DNA of 64,000 nt from the NCBI GenBank assembly GCA_011009095.1, contig VTPC01002296.1:33253-97252 (forward strand), read 5' to 3'. This DNA is from Ignelater luminosus. Taxonomy: Eukaryota > Arthropoda > Insecta > Coleoptera > Elateridae. Both the position numbers and the translations under genes were made by a program. Below are positions 1 through 13,475 of the stretch, one piece after another. Position 1 is the stretch's first letter. The number at the start of each line of letters is the position of its first letter. The notes under the pieces are model-generated. The model was not told where the DNA came from, did not search any database, and worked only from the letters and a program-made list of their open reading frames with translations.

Positions 1-116
1 TTTTTAGAACTTTTAATTAAAAGCTTCTTGGTTTACTCGATATAAATTGGAATATCTCCATTTCTTTGCATTTCTTTCTATGGGCTGCAATTGAAAAAAT
101 TGTGTTATAACTGCCT

Positions 117-254
117 GTGTTCAGGAGTTAGCACGACGACGTGATGCCATTGAAAAAGCTTCTGATTGGTGGACATGTGACAATTGCTCAGATGTCGACC
201 AATCATGAACTTCTTCATTGGCATCACGTCGTCGTGCTAACTGCTCCTGAACAC
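117..254. repeat. Near-perfect hairpin (foldback) of about 138 bp
   Basis: The left arm starts GTGTTCAGGAGTTAGCACGA and the right arm is its reverse complement with a few changes: a 3-bp insertion (AGC) and scattered substitutions. The arms are about 60 bp each around a short loop near 178-200. No coding sequence lies inside. It may be a tiny MITE or a snapback repeat. No target duplication was recognised. Confidence 0.8.
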
Positions 255-1135
255 AAGCATTTCACAGTTGCAAACGGAAATTTTGCCTAACTAAAAATAG
301 TTTCAATCTTTTAATGTCTCTAACTGATTTTATTTCCTTAAAATATGTTCCCTTGAATGTCTTCCGCAATCAAAAATTGTTATCTGCTAGGATCTAACCT
401 GTAACTTAAAATTTCAAACCTTATTCCATTCGGGAGACAAAATGGAATAAATATTTATAAATATGTAAGTGTTCTAATCAATTTCTCATTTTGAGATTTG
501 TAAGGATTCCTTTTCTTTTATGATTCTAAATACGCAACATCTGTTAAAAATTTGTTGTGGTCGTACTTCATAGTCGACGTATAAACACGCAAACATATTA
601 AAACGGATGGCTGGAATTTTCAGAATTTCGTCTAGAAAATCAATAATTTTCATTGGGCTTGTGCAAAGGGATCATAAGGCTATTGTCCGCCAATAATATA
701 TCAAGGTGATCAGGTAGGAGTGTACGCGTGAAACTTCAGTAATTAAGTGGGTTGCAGTCAAGCAAGAATGTGGTTGTAGACTTTATATCAGCGTTAAATA
801 AATAAATTTAAACTTTTCCTTTAGCGTCTTCCTCGCCCATGGGGAAGTTTATATCTAAGAATGAAGAAAGACTCCGAGTAGCAAAATTGCAAATTCTGTC
901 ATCATCGTGGAAAACCTAATTGTGGGTGTAATTCAAATTATGTCTTGATTTGAGCCAATGTTATTCCGAGATGGAACTAATACTATTTTTGGCTATTGGT
1001 ATGTCAGTTTGTAAATCTATCATGGGGGCTTGTTAATTCCAGAACTACTCTGTAGTAGGTTCTGATGTAAATAGCTATATAGACAGTGCTAATTACTTTG
1101 TACACAATCCTCAAGATGAACCAGCAATACGTCAT
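255..1135. other. No gene or repeat recognised
   Basis: AT-rich sequence. The only open frames are short, with no family motif. Confidence 0.5.
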
Positions 1136-1655
1136 GCATTTCACGTAAGCAAAAGATATCGTTTTCGTGTATATGTTAGACTCAGATGTCGAATTCGTGC
1201 AATTGCCGAAATAAATAAACAACCCCGAGTCTGGGCAGAGGCAAATACTCAGATGTCAAAGATAGTTGTTAGTATTTCAGCACGAGGTAGTTACTTTTAA
1301 GCATTCTGTGAATAAGACAGTTTAAGATTGCTTAGTTGGTAATATGACCAGCGATCACAACATTCACTTTCCGTTTCCTGCCTCTTTTAGGCATCGAGTA
1401 GCTTTTAAAAAAGGGTTTGTATTAATTTGTGTGTGATACATATTAATTTGCCATAGAAACTTAGATGATCATCATCAAAATGTTTGAGTGTTGGCAAACT
1501 GGTTAGTCAAGTATACTCGGTTGCCAAAATAATAACTTTTTTGGCATCTGAGCATTTGCCCCTACTCAGGCCCAGAATTATTAATTTATTTCGGCAATTG
1601 TATGAATTTGGCATCTAAGTTTAACATGTATGAAACGATGTCTTGGGTGTGAAAA
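1136..1655. repeat. Foldback repeat, arms of about 120 bp
   Basis: An imperfect inverted repeat. The left arm (about 1136-1260) contains GCAATTGCCGAAATAAAT and CTCAGATGTCAAAG. The right arm (about 1538-1655) contains the reverse-complement pair ATTTATTTCGGCAATTG and TTTGGCATCTGAG. About 280 bp of unrelated sequence separates the arms. The divergence between arms suggests an old non-autonomous element. The short open frame at 1004-1222 overlaps the left arm and is probably not a gene. Confidence 0.7.
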
Positions 1656-4600
1656 TAAAAAATACCAAAGTTTAGAACTCAACGAAATAAATTAAAAACT
1701 TATAGACAATTTATTGCCTTATTGACTAGCATTATTGGCGACCTCACGGACAACTCGTGAGTGGCAGGATATTCTGTTTTGCTGTCTGGGAAAAGTTGTA
1801 GCTCAAATCAAAAGGAACAACTCTGCTGAACATACCAATTCAAAGTATTTACATTGCAGGTTTTAAAAATGATCCCAATGTGCATTACAATGATGTCAAA
1901 AACATTGAAACTTTCTTTTGCAATTATGTACAACATTAAAGAGCCAGGAGTAGGAGGCTGTCTTTAAAGGCCACTGACCTATCCAGCCATGTACATTCGA
2001 TCAAATCTTGAATTTTTGAAAGATATTAAAATGGGACTTCGGAGTTTTGTTCTACTTAGGAATGAGTCTATAGAACGAATAAAAAATGTTTTACCTTTCC
2101 AGGTTCCACCACTAGAAGTAGCGGAAGAATGAGCAACACTCAACTTGAAAAACAGCGTTCTCAATTACGGAAAGAGATAAGTGAGTTGGATTTGCGAATT
2201 TGTAAATAAGAGGCCATCCAACGTTTTCCCCATGCAAAAGTTTCCCGCTAAAAATAAAAGACCATCGCCAATTTCAGCCACTTTCAAAAAATGGAAAAAA
2301 ATACTGAACATTTGCCGATTGTCACGAGATTCAGTAAGCGTAAGCCACCTCTAAAAAAGATTGCTGCAGGTAAAGTTCGATCTTCTTTTATCTTTCCACT
2401 GCTAACCACGTATTTAGAGAGAGGTTCATTTTTCCCATATATCTCCGCAACGAAAAGTCCGATCAAGATGAGACTTTTTCTTTGTAGGTAATGGTTCGTA
2501 ACGACTCAACATACGAGTCGGATAGATACGATGTTTGGTTGTTTCTTGGTTAAGATATTTACAAAAAAATCGAATTGTGGCCGCTTTTGGACTGTCATAG
2601 TAGACCATGATCGCGGACTTTTGAAAGATTTCCCCTTTTCATTTGATATCTTAGAGTACTAGTTGCAAAAAAGCTGGCCATGTATTACCGATTTTCGTTA
2701 AGAAATCTCATTTCCGAATTTTGCGGTTGCACTGTGTAATTAATTCAGAACAACAATTACTATTAAAGATAAATAAATTAGTGTTCTAAACAACTAAATA
2801 GTTTCAAGTATATATTTGAGTAAATTCCATATTGCGCCAACAACGATTTTTTTTGTTTGTGATCATTTTCTTGTTTAATGAGTTTGTTCACTGCACAAAC
2901 AGTATTAAATCAATAAAGAAATTTATTTGTCATTTAGCCAGTTGACCTCCAGGTGCTAGAAATCACGGATTTACATGCCTTCATTCATTTACACGCGTTA
3001 CATACATTCATTTGCTTTGTATGTTGAAGTGAATTATTATTAATTTACAAAAGACGTGCATATTTGTATTTACATTGCGCCATTTTCACATTGTTCGAAT
3101 CAAATGATTTCTTAAAATTCTAAAATCGGTTTTTATATCATCAAAGAATTGAGAAATATATTGCTATGGATGATAGATAAATAAGATAGAATTATATCTC
3201 GAATTATTGATATAAAATAAGTTGAAAATGGTCTCCTGTGGAAATGAAACTAGAAATTCTCGACCTTTAATTTATCATATTTAGACCAAGAAGGTACTAC
3301 AAATTCTATAGGAGCGTAGTCTGACAGGTTATGTATATAGATTCTAAGAAAAAAAAAATTAGAATAGACAGTAATAAATTTAGCAATAAATAGAAAAAGA
3401 AGGAAAAATTGGATTCATAATCATTTGTTTTTTTAGTTAAAAAAAGTTTTAACAAAAATGTAATTATTGAATGGATTTACTAATTAAATTACTCAATAAC
3501 TTTGTTTTTTAATCTACATAATTTAGTATTCTTCGTATTATAAAAAGTTTTCAAAACCAACTAATCAATTCCAGAAAGTTATCATTTAATTTATGACTTT
3601 TTATCACAAATTTCTGCACATAAAACACCAACACAAACTGTTACATAATTCAGCGAAATTTATAATCGGCAGTGATTCTGTATAGCGCAACAAAAGTGAA
3701 TGCAGGTAGCTGAACATTAAAATCAATAAAGCTCTTATGAATGTTGAATGGTTCAGAAGTAGGCACTGAAGCAACATAGTAACAAATCCTGTACACAATA
3801 TAATAACTACGTTTTATAAGCGATACTCGAATTTACATACCATGGTTAAATAACGGTTGCTAGAAGTTAAAAGCAACGGTTGAATTATTTATTCCAATAG
3901 TGGGGAACATCAACAATGTTCTTTTTTTTGTAGATTCAAGGTATTCGTAATATAAAAAGATATTTTTAATTTCATTGTTCCTTTACATAAAACTCTGAAG
4001 AGTCAAATCAATAAAGCTCGAGAAGGTTTTAGATCTACTTAGCCATTAGCTATTTTCAAGAAAAAAAAGAAACAATTCTGGTTGCTATAGCGATCGAAAT
4101 AATATTTCCTAAGGCACTGAGCTGTTTTTCCAATAAGATATTATTTTATATGAGAATATGAGCTATAACAAGTATAAAAAAGGCGTCGATCTATCTTAAA
4201 TAGCTAACAAAGTGAAATTATATGCGATGACGTAGATTAAGAAATAAATAATTTTACAGAAAACAACTAAAAAGAATGTGTTTTTGTAATGAATCAATGT
4301 GATTAATCTCAGTTTGCTGTTGCAGAGAGGGAATGACGAAATTTCTGTTCTGTTAGTTTATAATTTAGTTATAGTGACTATATATTTTAATAATTATTTG
4401 ATTAATTAATGTAACCAATAGTGATATGAGAATCTTATTTACTTATTTCAAGAGAGTTCGCAAATTATTTCTACTTCAAATATTTCAAATGATTAAGTTA
4501 AAGCATGGTATAGGCCATTAATTTGTAAACCACAGAGAAGATGTTATGGATCAACTGAACTCTTTGTTTTTTATTCGAAAACAACAGACTACGATGAGGC

Positions 4601-6117
4601 TACACTCATTAATTTAGACAAAAACATCCAACTGTTATTATAGTCTTGCAGAAATAGTTTGACTTTGAAACCAACCCGTCTTCGACTCAGAGCTAGTCTG
4701 CTGGCTTTTCGTTTTTCTGTAGAGGCTAAATTCATTAGTCACAATTTTACTTTTGACTGTAATAAGATTTTAATGTCGTATGCCAAATGGTTGCACTTTA
4801 ATATAATTAAATTGTCGATAATTCTCAATACAAAGAAATTTAAAGTTAAGATTTGTTTGTAAACCAGATAATTCATCAAGAAAACTTATAAATTATTAAG
4901 TTTTGTATTGCCAATAATTAAAAATTTACAAAACCCAAATATTATAGTTAAATTATTTATTCGTACGATCAAAATTAGAATATGCTTCTGAAATATGGAA
5001 TCCCACTAAAAGAAACGCGTACTTGATTTTGATACCATTACTTTGAATTCTTTTCAGTATGCAGTTTATACATAGTCATTCTTTTGTTTCAGAAGCTTAT
5101 TGAATAGAAACGATCTTATACATAAAAATTGTAGTAGTGAGCCTCGAGTTTCGGACACATCGTAAACACCAAAAACTTATCAAGAAAAAAATTTAAAAAT
5201 GTCTTAAATATTACGATTAAATACAAAATAGAACAAATAATCTTTCTATATATAAACTTTAATAATGCCGGATTGAGAAGAATAAAAATTAAAGAAGAAA
5301 ATAAGTCCTTATAGCTAACCGAATAAAAATTTATCCTTGTGACTACAGAAAATGTTAGCACTAAAAGATCAAACGACAAACAAATGAAAAGCTGACCCCT
5401 ATAATCAAATCTTAAAAAGCACTAACAGCAAAGTAAATAAAATAAAAAGAAATCTCACGAATGATAGCTATTAAAATAAAGCTTATCCCACACATTAATT
5501 CTTCCTGAATTATCTTAGATAACAAAAAACAATTTAGTTAAAATAAGTCTGCGATATTCACAGTTCTCAATACATTAAAATTATAAATCGCAATAAATTA
5601 ATATTAAATGAATATCTAAATTCATGGGTTGTTCCACTTTTCTTAATCTAACTAACGCCTTGCTGTTATCAAGGAAAACGTTAATTTCACTCTTAGGAAA
5701 TAGTAGTTTTCGAGCCTTTGCTTTACGGGCTAAATTGCTTGATTTGACATCAACAATGACATAACATCAAATTAGTTTCATGAAATTAGGGCATGGTCTA
5801 ATTTCATCAGCACAGCAGCAACTCTCAGCCCTTTTCGTAATCTTTTACACTGTAATGAGGTTTAGTTTACAATTTTACGTTTACATCGCTTACTTGCATA
5901 ATGAAAGGCTCTATATTAATACTAAATTCGGCTTGGGCATACAGGATATAAATATCTAAAAAGCTTCCTAATAAATTATAAATTAATTGTAATACACAGA
6001 AGGATGATTGTTTAGTTGGAGAATTAAGGACATTGTCTATTTTTTAATATTAAAGTAACAAAATTAGTGACCGTGACTAGTAAACTGTAGAAAAGAAATT
6101 ATTAAATAAATACATCA
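1656..6117. other. AT-rich gene-free stretch
   Basis: All open frames here are under 90 codons and none shows a recognisable domain. Homopolymer A/T runs are frequent. Nothing could be assigned to a transposon family by eye. The last four bases (6114-6117, ATCA) are the left target duplication of the LTR-type repeat that follows. Confidence 0.5.
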
Positions 6118-8018
6118 TGTAATGTTATTTTAAAATTCGCACTAAATCCGCCCCTGTCTTTCAATTTCGTTCAGATATTAGTTTTTCTGACGCGTAATAT
6201 TTAAATTATTTCATTCTATGAACGGATGTGTGTTAAAATTTTATTTTAAAGAATGGATAACTTTGTGGTCTCGACTTCTGAGCTCCAGCGCACGTGCCTT
6301 TTGTTATTTTTCCAATATCAAGATCCCGACGTAAATAAAAGGTTCCTGGAATCTTAGTTGCGAATGCTGGAGTCACACGGTCTTTGTTAAGTCAGGTTCA
6401 GGCTGAAAATCTAAGGAGTGGAATTTTTCATTGCCTCATAAGAATACTAGCATTTTGACCTGTTAGGTAGTGCATCTGGCTTCCCAACCTCACTCCGGTA
6501 AGCGCAAGCTGCGTGACAGGAGATGCAGAGAGAATAGAGATTACGTTGGTACTTTGTGATTTTCTCGGGGAGTCGAAATTTGGACACCGTGGAACGCGGG
6601 TATTCACCGCGCCCTCCCGGGTCCAAGCGGACCCGGTGCTTCTCGCGTTTTGTTTCGATCTTTAAGTGTGGCGCACGGTTAATTTCGACATTTTAGTGGC
6701 TGTGAATTTGCTTTGGTTTTCTATTTGGTTTATGGTTTATGGGCATTAATTTGCATTCTAAGTTAATCCTCGAGGTAGGCCTCTTTGAGGATTAAAATAT
6801 TGACGCAACATTGTGCGGACGAACGTAAAAATTCATATGCTGAAAGGTGTTACCTGTATTTTTACTAGTATTTGGAGATGAACGACAAGCTCATCGTCCC
6901 TGTCTTCGTTAGAAGGATTGCGTAAAGAAGTAACCGTGTCAAGCCAGTTATTTGGAAATTATTTAGTCCCACTTTCTTCTTGAGTTTTGGTTTAGTCATT
7001 ACGAAAATCTCCGTTATGTACCTGGTGTTCTTTGACTCCGCTATCTTCGTCATACTCCCTGGCTGATGGAATCAATATCCCATCTTCAGTGTCCATCGAG
7101 AGATCTGGTATTCTCTTCGTTATTGAGAAAATTAAAGTTTAGTTTAAATTCTATAGTAATCTTTTGAACGTTTTCTTTTTGTTTGAAGTAATACAAGTTC
7201 ATATGTTCTAAATTTATTATAAGTTTTAAATCATGTTCAATTTTGTTTGTTTAGAGAGGTTTAATACAATAACTATTTTGCGATTTAAGAATTTCTAAAC
7301 GCATTTATTTGACGGGTCCTTCAGACCTAATTTTTATGTAGTAATTGTCATTCTTTTATTTGATGTTTGTAAAGTAATAATTTCTTCAATCAACCATATC
7401 ATTTTGAATCTTTTTGTGAATGTTTATTTTACTCGATTTCAAAGCATAATAATAAATTCATGTAGTTTAACTTTTGTGTTCTTATTTCTAGGAGTTTGTT
7501 TTTGTTTTATAAGCTTATTTAGGTGCCGTGATGATGGACCTTGGCTTCTAGCAACCCGCATAATATTTGATTTTGTGAATAAAGCTTTGTTTATAGTTTT
7601 GAGAAACGAGAGAGAGGCTGGAGATTTATTAAGTTTATTTTATTTTAAGTTGCGGAACCAATAAAGGTTCCTCGGTAAGTAAAAGAGAATACAATTTAGT
7701 CTCCGGACACGATTTTGAAGTGTTTATCTACAGGGTGGTATTTTGGGTGGACCCTATATACAGCGTGTTCGTCGGTGTGGGGACAGGTCGACGAATTACA
7801 TCGTTTTGTGTGGCACTGTCTCCTGGCGCCCTTTTGGTATCTCTTTTAGGTTTTTCAGCTAAAAGCTAAGTTTTAGGCTCAGGTAAGATCATCAAAGCCT
7901 GGGTTATTTACTATTTTGGAACCTACTCCCGTCTTCGACATGAGCTATGGGCTTGAACATCTACCGATATCTGGCTTATACGGGACTTGTGCATACTTTT
8001 GGGCATTTCCCCGTTACA
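6118..8018 (+). mobile_element. Solo LTR-like repeat, copy 1
   Basis: This 1901-bp block starts TGTAATG and ends GTTACA, so it has TG...CA termini with a short inverted repeat. It is flanked by ATCA at 6114-6117 and ATCA at 8019-8022, a 4-bp target duplication. A second copy in the same orientation lies at 61747-63912. TG...CA ends, a 4-bp duplication and no coding capacity fit a solo LTR left by recombination of an LTR retrotransposon; a 4-bp duplication is common in the Ty3/Gypsy class. AATAAA at 7578-7583 near the right end is consistent with plus-strand polyadenylation. Relative to copy 2 this copy lacks about 290 bp near 7140 and has about 27 bp extra near 6740. The open frames of 62 and 86 codons show no known domain. 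Confidence 0.75.
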
Positions 8019-8022
8019 ATCA

Positions 8023-11000
8023 TTTTACTTTCTTTATTTCTTACTGTGACAATATTTGGTCCTTTGGAGTCGGATTGAAATAATGGGATATGAGAATATG
8101 CAGTCGCATAGGATACCAAATTCTAAGAGGAGCTAGACGGTACAAATATATCGCTAAATTGATTGACTGTTGAATTTTATCAATAACTAATAAGAGTGTT
8201 CGCAACAAAATTGTCTTAGACAGTTTAAGATTCTTTCTTTACGCAAAACATGCATTTTTACGGCCAATCAATCAATTAGTTGTACGATCTAGTGCAAGAT
8301 GAACTATCTTAAGACATTTTTGTCTTACGTTAGAGAGTTTGTTGTAAGCAGTGTATACTCAGCCTAATGATATCGTGTAAACAAAAATAAACAGGTTAAA
8401 TTTGTTGGTGCAGAAACAAATCGAGGAATACTAATTATAGCATTTGTAAAGGTGAAAAACGGAAAAAGAGCCCCTAAAGGCGTTGTTCAGAATTAAATGT
8501 GCTTACAGCAGCGCAAAGTCGAAGATGGGGCGGAGTTCGCTGTATAAAGAACTCTTCAGGGAGGCGTGCAGGTGATTGCGAAACTCTTCTCAACTTATAA
8601 ACTTTACGAACTCACATAACTTTGTTTATGCGCAACAAACAATTTCCTCTGCCGGCGGCACAAAGCCAAAACAACAAATAATTCGAAACAGTTTATTATG
8701 GGATAGTAATATGTACTTGCACAAATAATTATTTCAGGCAAAAACTTCTAAGTCAACTAAAACTCGAAAAAGAAATATTTCTGCTAGTACTAAGATAGAA
8801 TCCTTTTCGTTAATATATTTCTCGAAGACACCTGAACGACACCAGCTTACTTCGACAGAGTTATTTCACAATTTTGTTTGCCGCTTGTGGATATCTATTA
8901 AACATCCGACAAAGCACTATTAAAATGGTGAACATGATAAGAAAACCATACTCAGAAGTTAAAAGACCTAAGGTCACCGAAGTACTTTCAAAGCGGACTT
9001 ATTCATTGCGTCACCCACTTACGCAACTATCGCTTGGGACTCAGTAAAACTCAGTGCGAGCGTTTCTCTAACCCCTCGCCTAACCGCAACCACATCTAGC
9101 CTTCACTAAAGCGTATAATACGTCGACGGAACATCCCTAGGTATAAGGAAGTGGATTTTCCCTAGAGGGTCTAGACGAATCGAATGTTGAATTTCCAGTA
9201 AAGAAGCGGAATACGATAACAATATTTGTTTAAGCGGAAAATAATTTAACACACAGAATAAAATATGAAAATATTTTATAAGTTTGGTAAACATTTTATA
9301 TCGACGTATAAGATTAATTCTCGTAAAATGTTTTAATGACCTTGCATTTTGATACTAGGAAATATCATTTGATAGATTAAAAGTTTTCTTTGCAAATTAA
9401 AACTTGCAGATTTCGCATGGAGAATCCCTGTGCTCGTCATACAAAGTGTCACTTTTGCTTCTAATGACACAATTATACTATTGATATACAATTTTTACTT
9501 ATATCTTGTAAACGTAAAAGTTAAGTTTTGTTATTTTTGGAAATCAACTCAACCGTACTTGAATTATTCTTTTTCTCCTACTAACTACACTGAAAATAAG
9601 CAGAAAACTTCGGCTGACGAAGGTTCTTAATGACTATCTGAAAGTTGGCAGCTCCCAGCGATCAATTTATTCGTTTTACTAGGCTTTTCGCCTACAACAG
9701 TCGTTAAGTCGATGCAAGCATTAAAAAAAACAATAGTGAAATTGGTTAGATGAAGTTGGGTTAACATGTTTTTGAATCTAATCGCACTTGCCATTAAACT
9801 ATTTTCTTTAGTAGTATTTGTGACAAAACATTTTTTTTATTGCGATTTCTTTGTAAAAATCGCAGAAATCAATTCTAATAATTCATGAGGTAGAAATTTC
9901 TACGAAGTTGAAATAAAAAACAGATGATTATATTAGCAAACCTCCTTTCGTGAGATACGAATTTTAAGACCAAAGTAAATTCTACCTGGAATCTGATTAC
10001 ACGATATAATAAAAAAGACAGACAAACTTTTTTAATATACTGATCACAGGATATTTCACAGTTCTGTTCATGATTTCTCTTTTTTACAAGTTGTAGAATT
10101 ATTGTTAGCAAACGTTTATTTATCATTATTTTTCAATAACTCTAAGAAAAATAATCTTGAATGTTTATTTTTTAATATTCTGACTCGGCTATATATTTAT
10201 TATTAGTCTCTTTGAAGTTCCTTTTTCAAGCTATTGCTTACCATTTTCATACATTTTTTACTCGAAGACATCTATAAACGATCAAATAATGTGTCTCCCT
10301 TGACAATTCAAAGTAGTTTTCCAGTTTACAAATATATGAATTTGTGCCCTTGACACATATATTTACCCTTTCCCTCTACATATTGTTGCATGCTACCTTT
10401 GTATGCCTTTCAAGAAGGACAAAAGCCAAATAAAACTCTATTTACTGTGAATTTTCTGCGCAATTTGTAGAACCTCGCCCGATCTTCTTTTTTCTTTCTT
10501 GTTAATTTTTTATTAAAAAATATGTGAATTTTCGCAACGTAAAAAGTAATAAAAAAAGGCCAAAGTCCAAATAATGAGATGAGCTTAAAAGTAAATTGCA
10601 TATCATCGTTAAGGAAGTTTGATAAGTTTTGCGTCAAGCACTTGGAAATACATTCAAGAAAAGAGCCTTTAATTTGTTGTAGAGAGAGCTAAGAGCAGAT
10701 AGTAAATGATAGCGCCCCAGATTCCGTGACTCGTTTGAATTAAAATGACATTTCCAGTTCTCTTTTCCGCTGAAATTCTCTTCTAATTTTCGATAGCGAA
10801 AGAGGGAACGTCTACCTATTAGCACATAAAAGGTTGCCTGTGGTAAAAACACGAGACTTCGCTAAACAAGGATAAAACGACATATTCATATTTTATAAAG
10901 GATAATTGCTTGTGAAATATCACTAATGCTAAAACTATCGATTACTCTCGGTTCTGAATAGAATTCACGCCGGAAAATGCTTTCTGGAGGCATTTTTTCA

Positions 11001-13475
11001 GGAGCATTTTTTCACAAAATATATAACGTAACGAAATTGCTAGCGCTTTCTTCATTAACGCTGGAAAAATGATGAGGGTGAAGTGTGAAGAGGGTGTGAC
11101 ATGACAGTGTCACTGCTCGAATTTAAAAATTAATTATTTAAAAAAGGTCACTCGGTAAATACATGTTTAGAAGGAAAATTTTTATTAAAATTAGTAATTG
11201 CAAGTAATTGGAGTTTGAATGTATGAAAATTTAAAAATCGATCGTTTTGTAGTGACACTAGTAGTAGTAAGAAATATAAGATATTAATGACAACCCTTCT
11301 TTTTACATATTTATGATCATGAACAGTATGAAGTAAATGCAGCATTAAGATATTTGCATTTGTTAATAATTTACTGGGCAACAAGTTATTATTTAGAGGC
11401 AAATTGAAGCTCGAACGACAGAAAACAGTAAGTTCACAATTTGTTCTCCCAGATTATCTTATTCACTCACTTAAGGTGGAGTTATCTTTTTCTTACTCTG
11501 GATAATTGCATGTTGCAAATGTATGTTTCGTCACTCAAGAGACACACGGTATATAATCCATATATTTATGGAATCGATACTTTAATAATTTCATTTAAAG
11601 TTATTTATTAGCATTTTCTATAACATGTTTCGGCAATCTTTCTTTTAACTTCAAGGCCAAAATGATCGTTACTTTTTTTTATATCGATGAAATTATCCTC
11701 AATCTTGTTTATTCGTAACTTAACCGATCTTCAAAAATGCTATTTGGATTTGTTAATATTGGCATAAAATTCTGCCTTACAAATATTATAAAAAGGTTCA
11801 ATAATTACCTAGAAATTGCTAATCGATCTAGAAACTACTCTCAAAAATCTGTTTACAAAGTGGTTTTCACAACAATGTATAAGAATATTTTTTAAGTAGA
11901 AGTTGTAAAGCTTGCATCTGTAATGTAATGAAATATTTCTAGCACAATCAAGCGTACGTGTACGTTATGCGTGTGCCTTCATAAAACTTGTAACCCTACA
12001 TATACGTTTATCTTAGACTAAAGGATTTATGCTAAAGTTTCATGTGTATTCTTCTGAACACTTCTTGATTTAGGTACTTATATTATTATATAATAGTCCA
12101 GTATTATTAGACAAAAAAAACCAGCCTCAATCCAGACATTTGGAGAAATAAACTGAAAATTGGTGATGTCCGGAACAATGTTCTAGTTAACATACTCAAA
12201 GTCCCAAGATATTCCTTTTGCGGAAAAACCGCCATCTCAAATTTGTGCCTCTCTGGGTGTAGCGCTTGAACTTTGAACAAATGCGCATTCAGGTTTATTC
12301 TTGGATCTAATTAAATCTTTAGAGTGTATTATCAATAAAAACACCAATTTTAAAACTTGACAATCTTAACAAAAATAAGACGAAGAAAGTGTCAAATGCA
12401 TTTTTGATCACTTATTTGTCATCGTATCAATCAAAATCAAAAAAGAACATATCTGCTTTGCTGCGAGAAAAGACATGACTCCACTCTAACAACGCGCTGC
12501 ATTTGTTGTTTTTAGTGTCAATTTACTGGTAATCGACGAATGTCTTAGGAGTGCCATTTCTCTAGGAAGCATCTTCCACAAACACATTTTCCCTTTTTCA
12601 GAAGCGATATAGTTGAGGGTGAGATTGTGGACACTCTCTCTTTGATGTTACTTTACAAAACGTGAGAGATATTTCTCACGGCAAACTTGCACCTAGATAG
12701 TAAAACTGTTTGTTTAATGACCTCGACAAAGATGCGACAGATGGCGTAATCACAATTATAACATCCTGGCGATTTGCCACTCTTTCAGCTACCGAACTTA
12801 ACGGTGAGATATAGGTTTGCTTACCATGGCTACGTCTTAATTAAAAACAGGAGCCAAAGTACAGAAATAGCTGGCAAGCGATCTAGGACCGGCTATCAAA
12901 TATTATACAAAAGCCTAAGCAGACTAATGCAATGGAATTATTGTTTAAGCTGGCAGATAACAGTCAGCTATTTGTGATATTCAGCTGTCCACTCGTAGAT
13001 GATATATTGCCAAACATCTTACGTCCACGGTCGCTACAAGAAAGTTATAAAAGATTGCCCTGATCATGAGCTTATTTCGGCAAGGTTCCGCAGGAACGGG
13101 TATAATCTAGTCAAGCCTTAAAGCAAGCGGGCACAACGATAAAGGTTGCATCTCCGGTTAACAGAGACATGGCTGGGGCATTCAAGCGTCAATCCAAAGA
13201 ACGACAAGAGACAGCATCATGTCATTAATGAAGACGCCGTCAACCTATCATCGCCTAAACCACCGAAACTAAGAGTTAAATGTTTTCTAGGAGGGGAGGG
13301 GGCAGGGCAGTTGTCCAATGTCCAGGCATATTAGCTAAAAGAAAAGGCTCATAGATAACCAAACTATTTCAAACTGGGTTGAGGGCATCTCAATAGCTGC
13401 TGAGTCTATTCCAATTCAATTCAACCCCCCTAATGTTGCTATGACCTATTCTCAATTGTCTTTGTTTAAAACGGC
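8023..13475. other. AT-rich gene-free stretch with possible LINE debris at its right end
   Basis: No gene was recognised from 8023 to about 13030. From about 13040 there are hints of LINE endonuclease coding: DHELISARF-like codons near 13060 and LTETWL at about 13160. These resemble conserved endonuclease motifs but occur in the wrong order, so this part may be rearranged LINE sequence. No ORF over 90 codons exists here. Confidence 0.4.

Noticed and set aside
2284-2491. Overlapping frames of 60-66 codons on both strands
   Set aside because: No family motif, and both strands are open over the same bases, which suggests chance.
4660-4702. Similarity between CCGTCTTCGACTCAGAGCTA here and a segment near 59430
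   Set aside because: Only about 30 bp alignable, with no boundaries or further similarity on either side.
7404-7664. 86-codon frame in LTR-like copy 1, with a 92-codon counterpart in copy 2
   Set aside because: No domain, different ends in the two copies, and location inside a presumed LTR.
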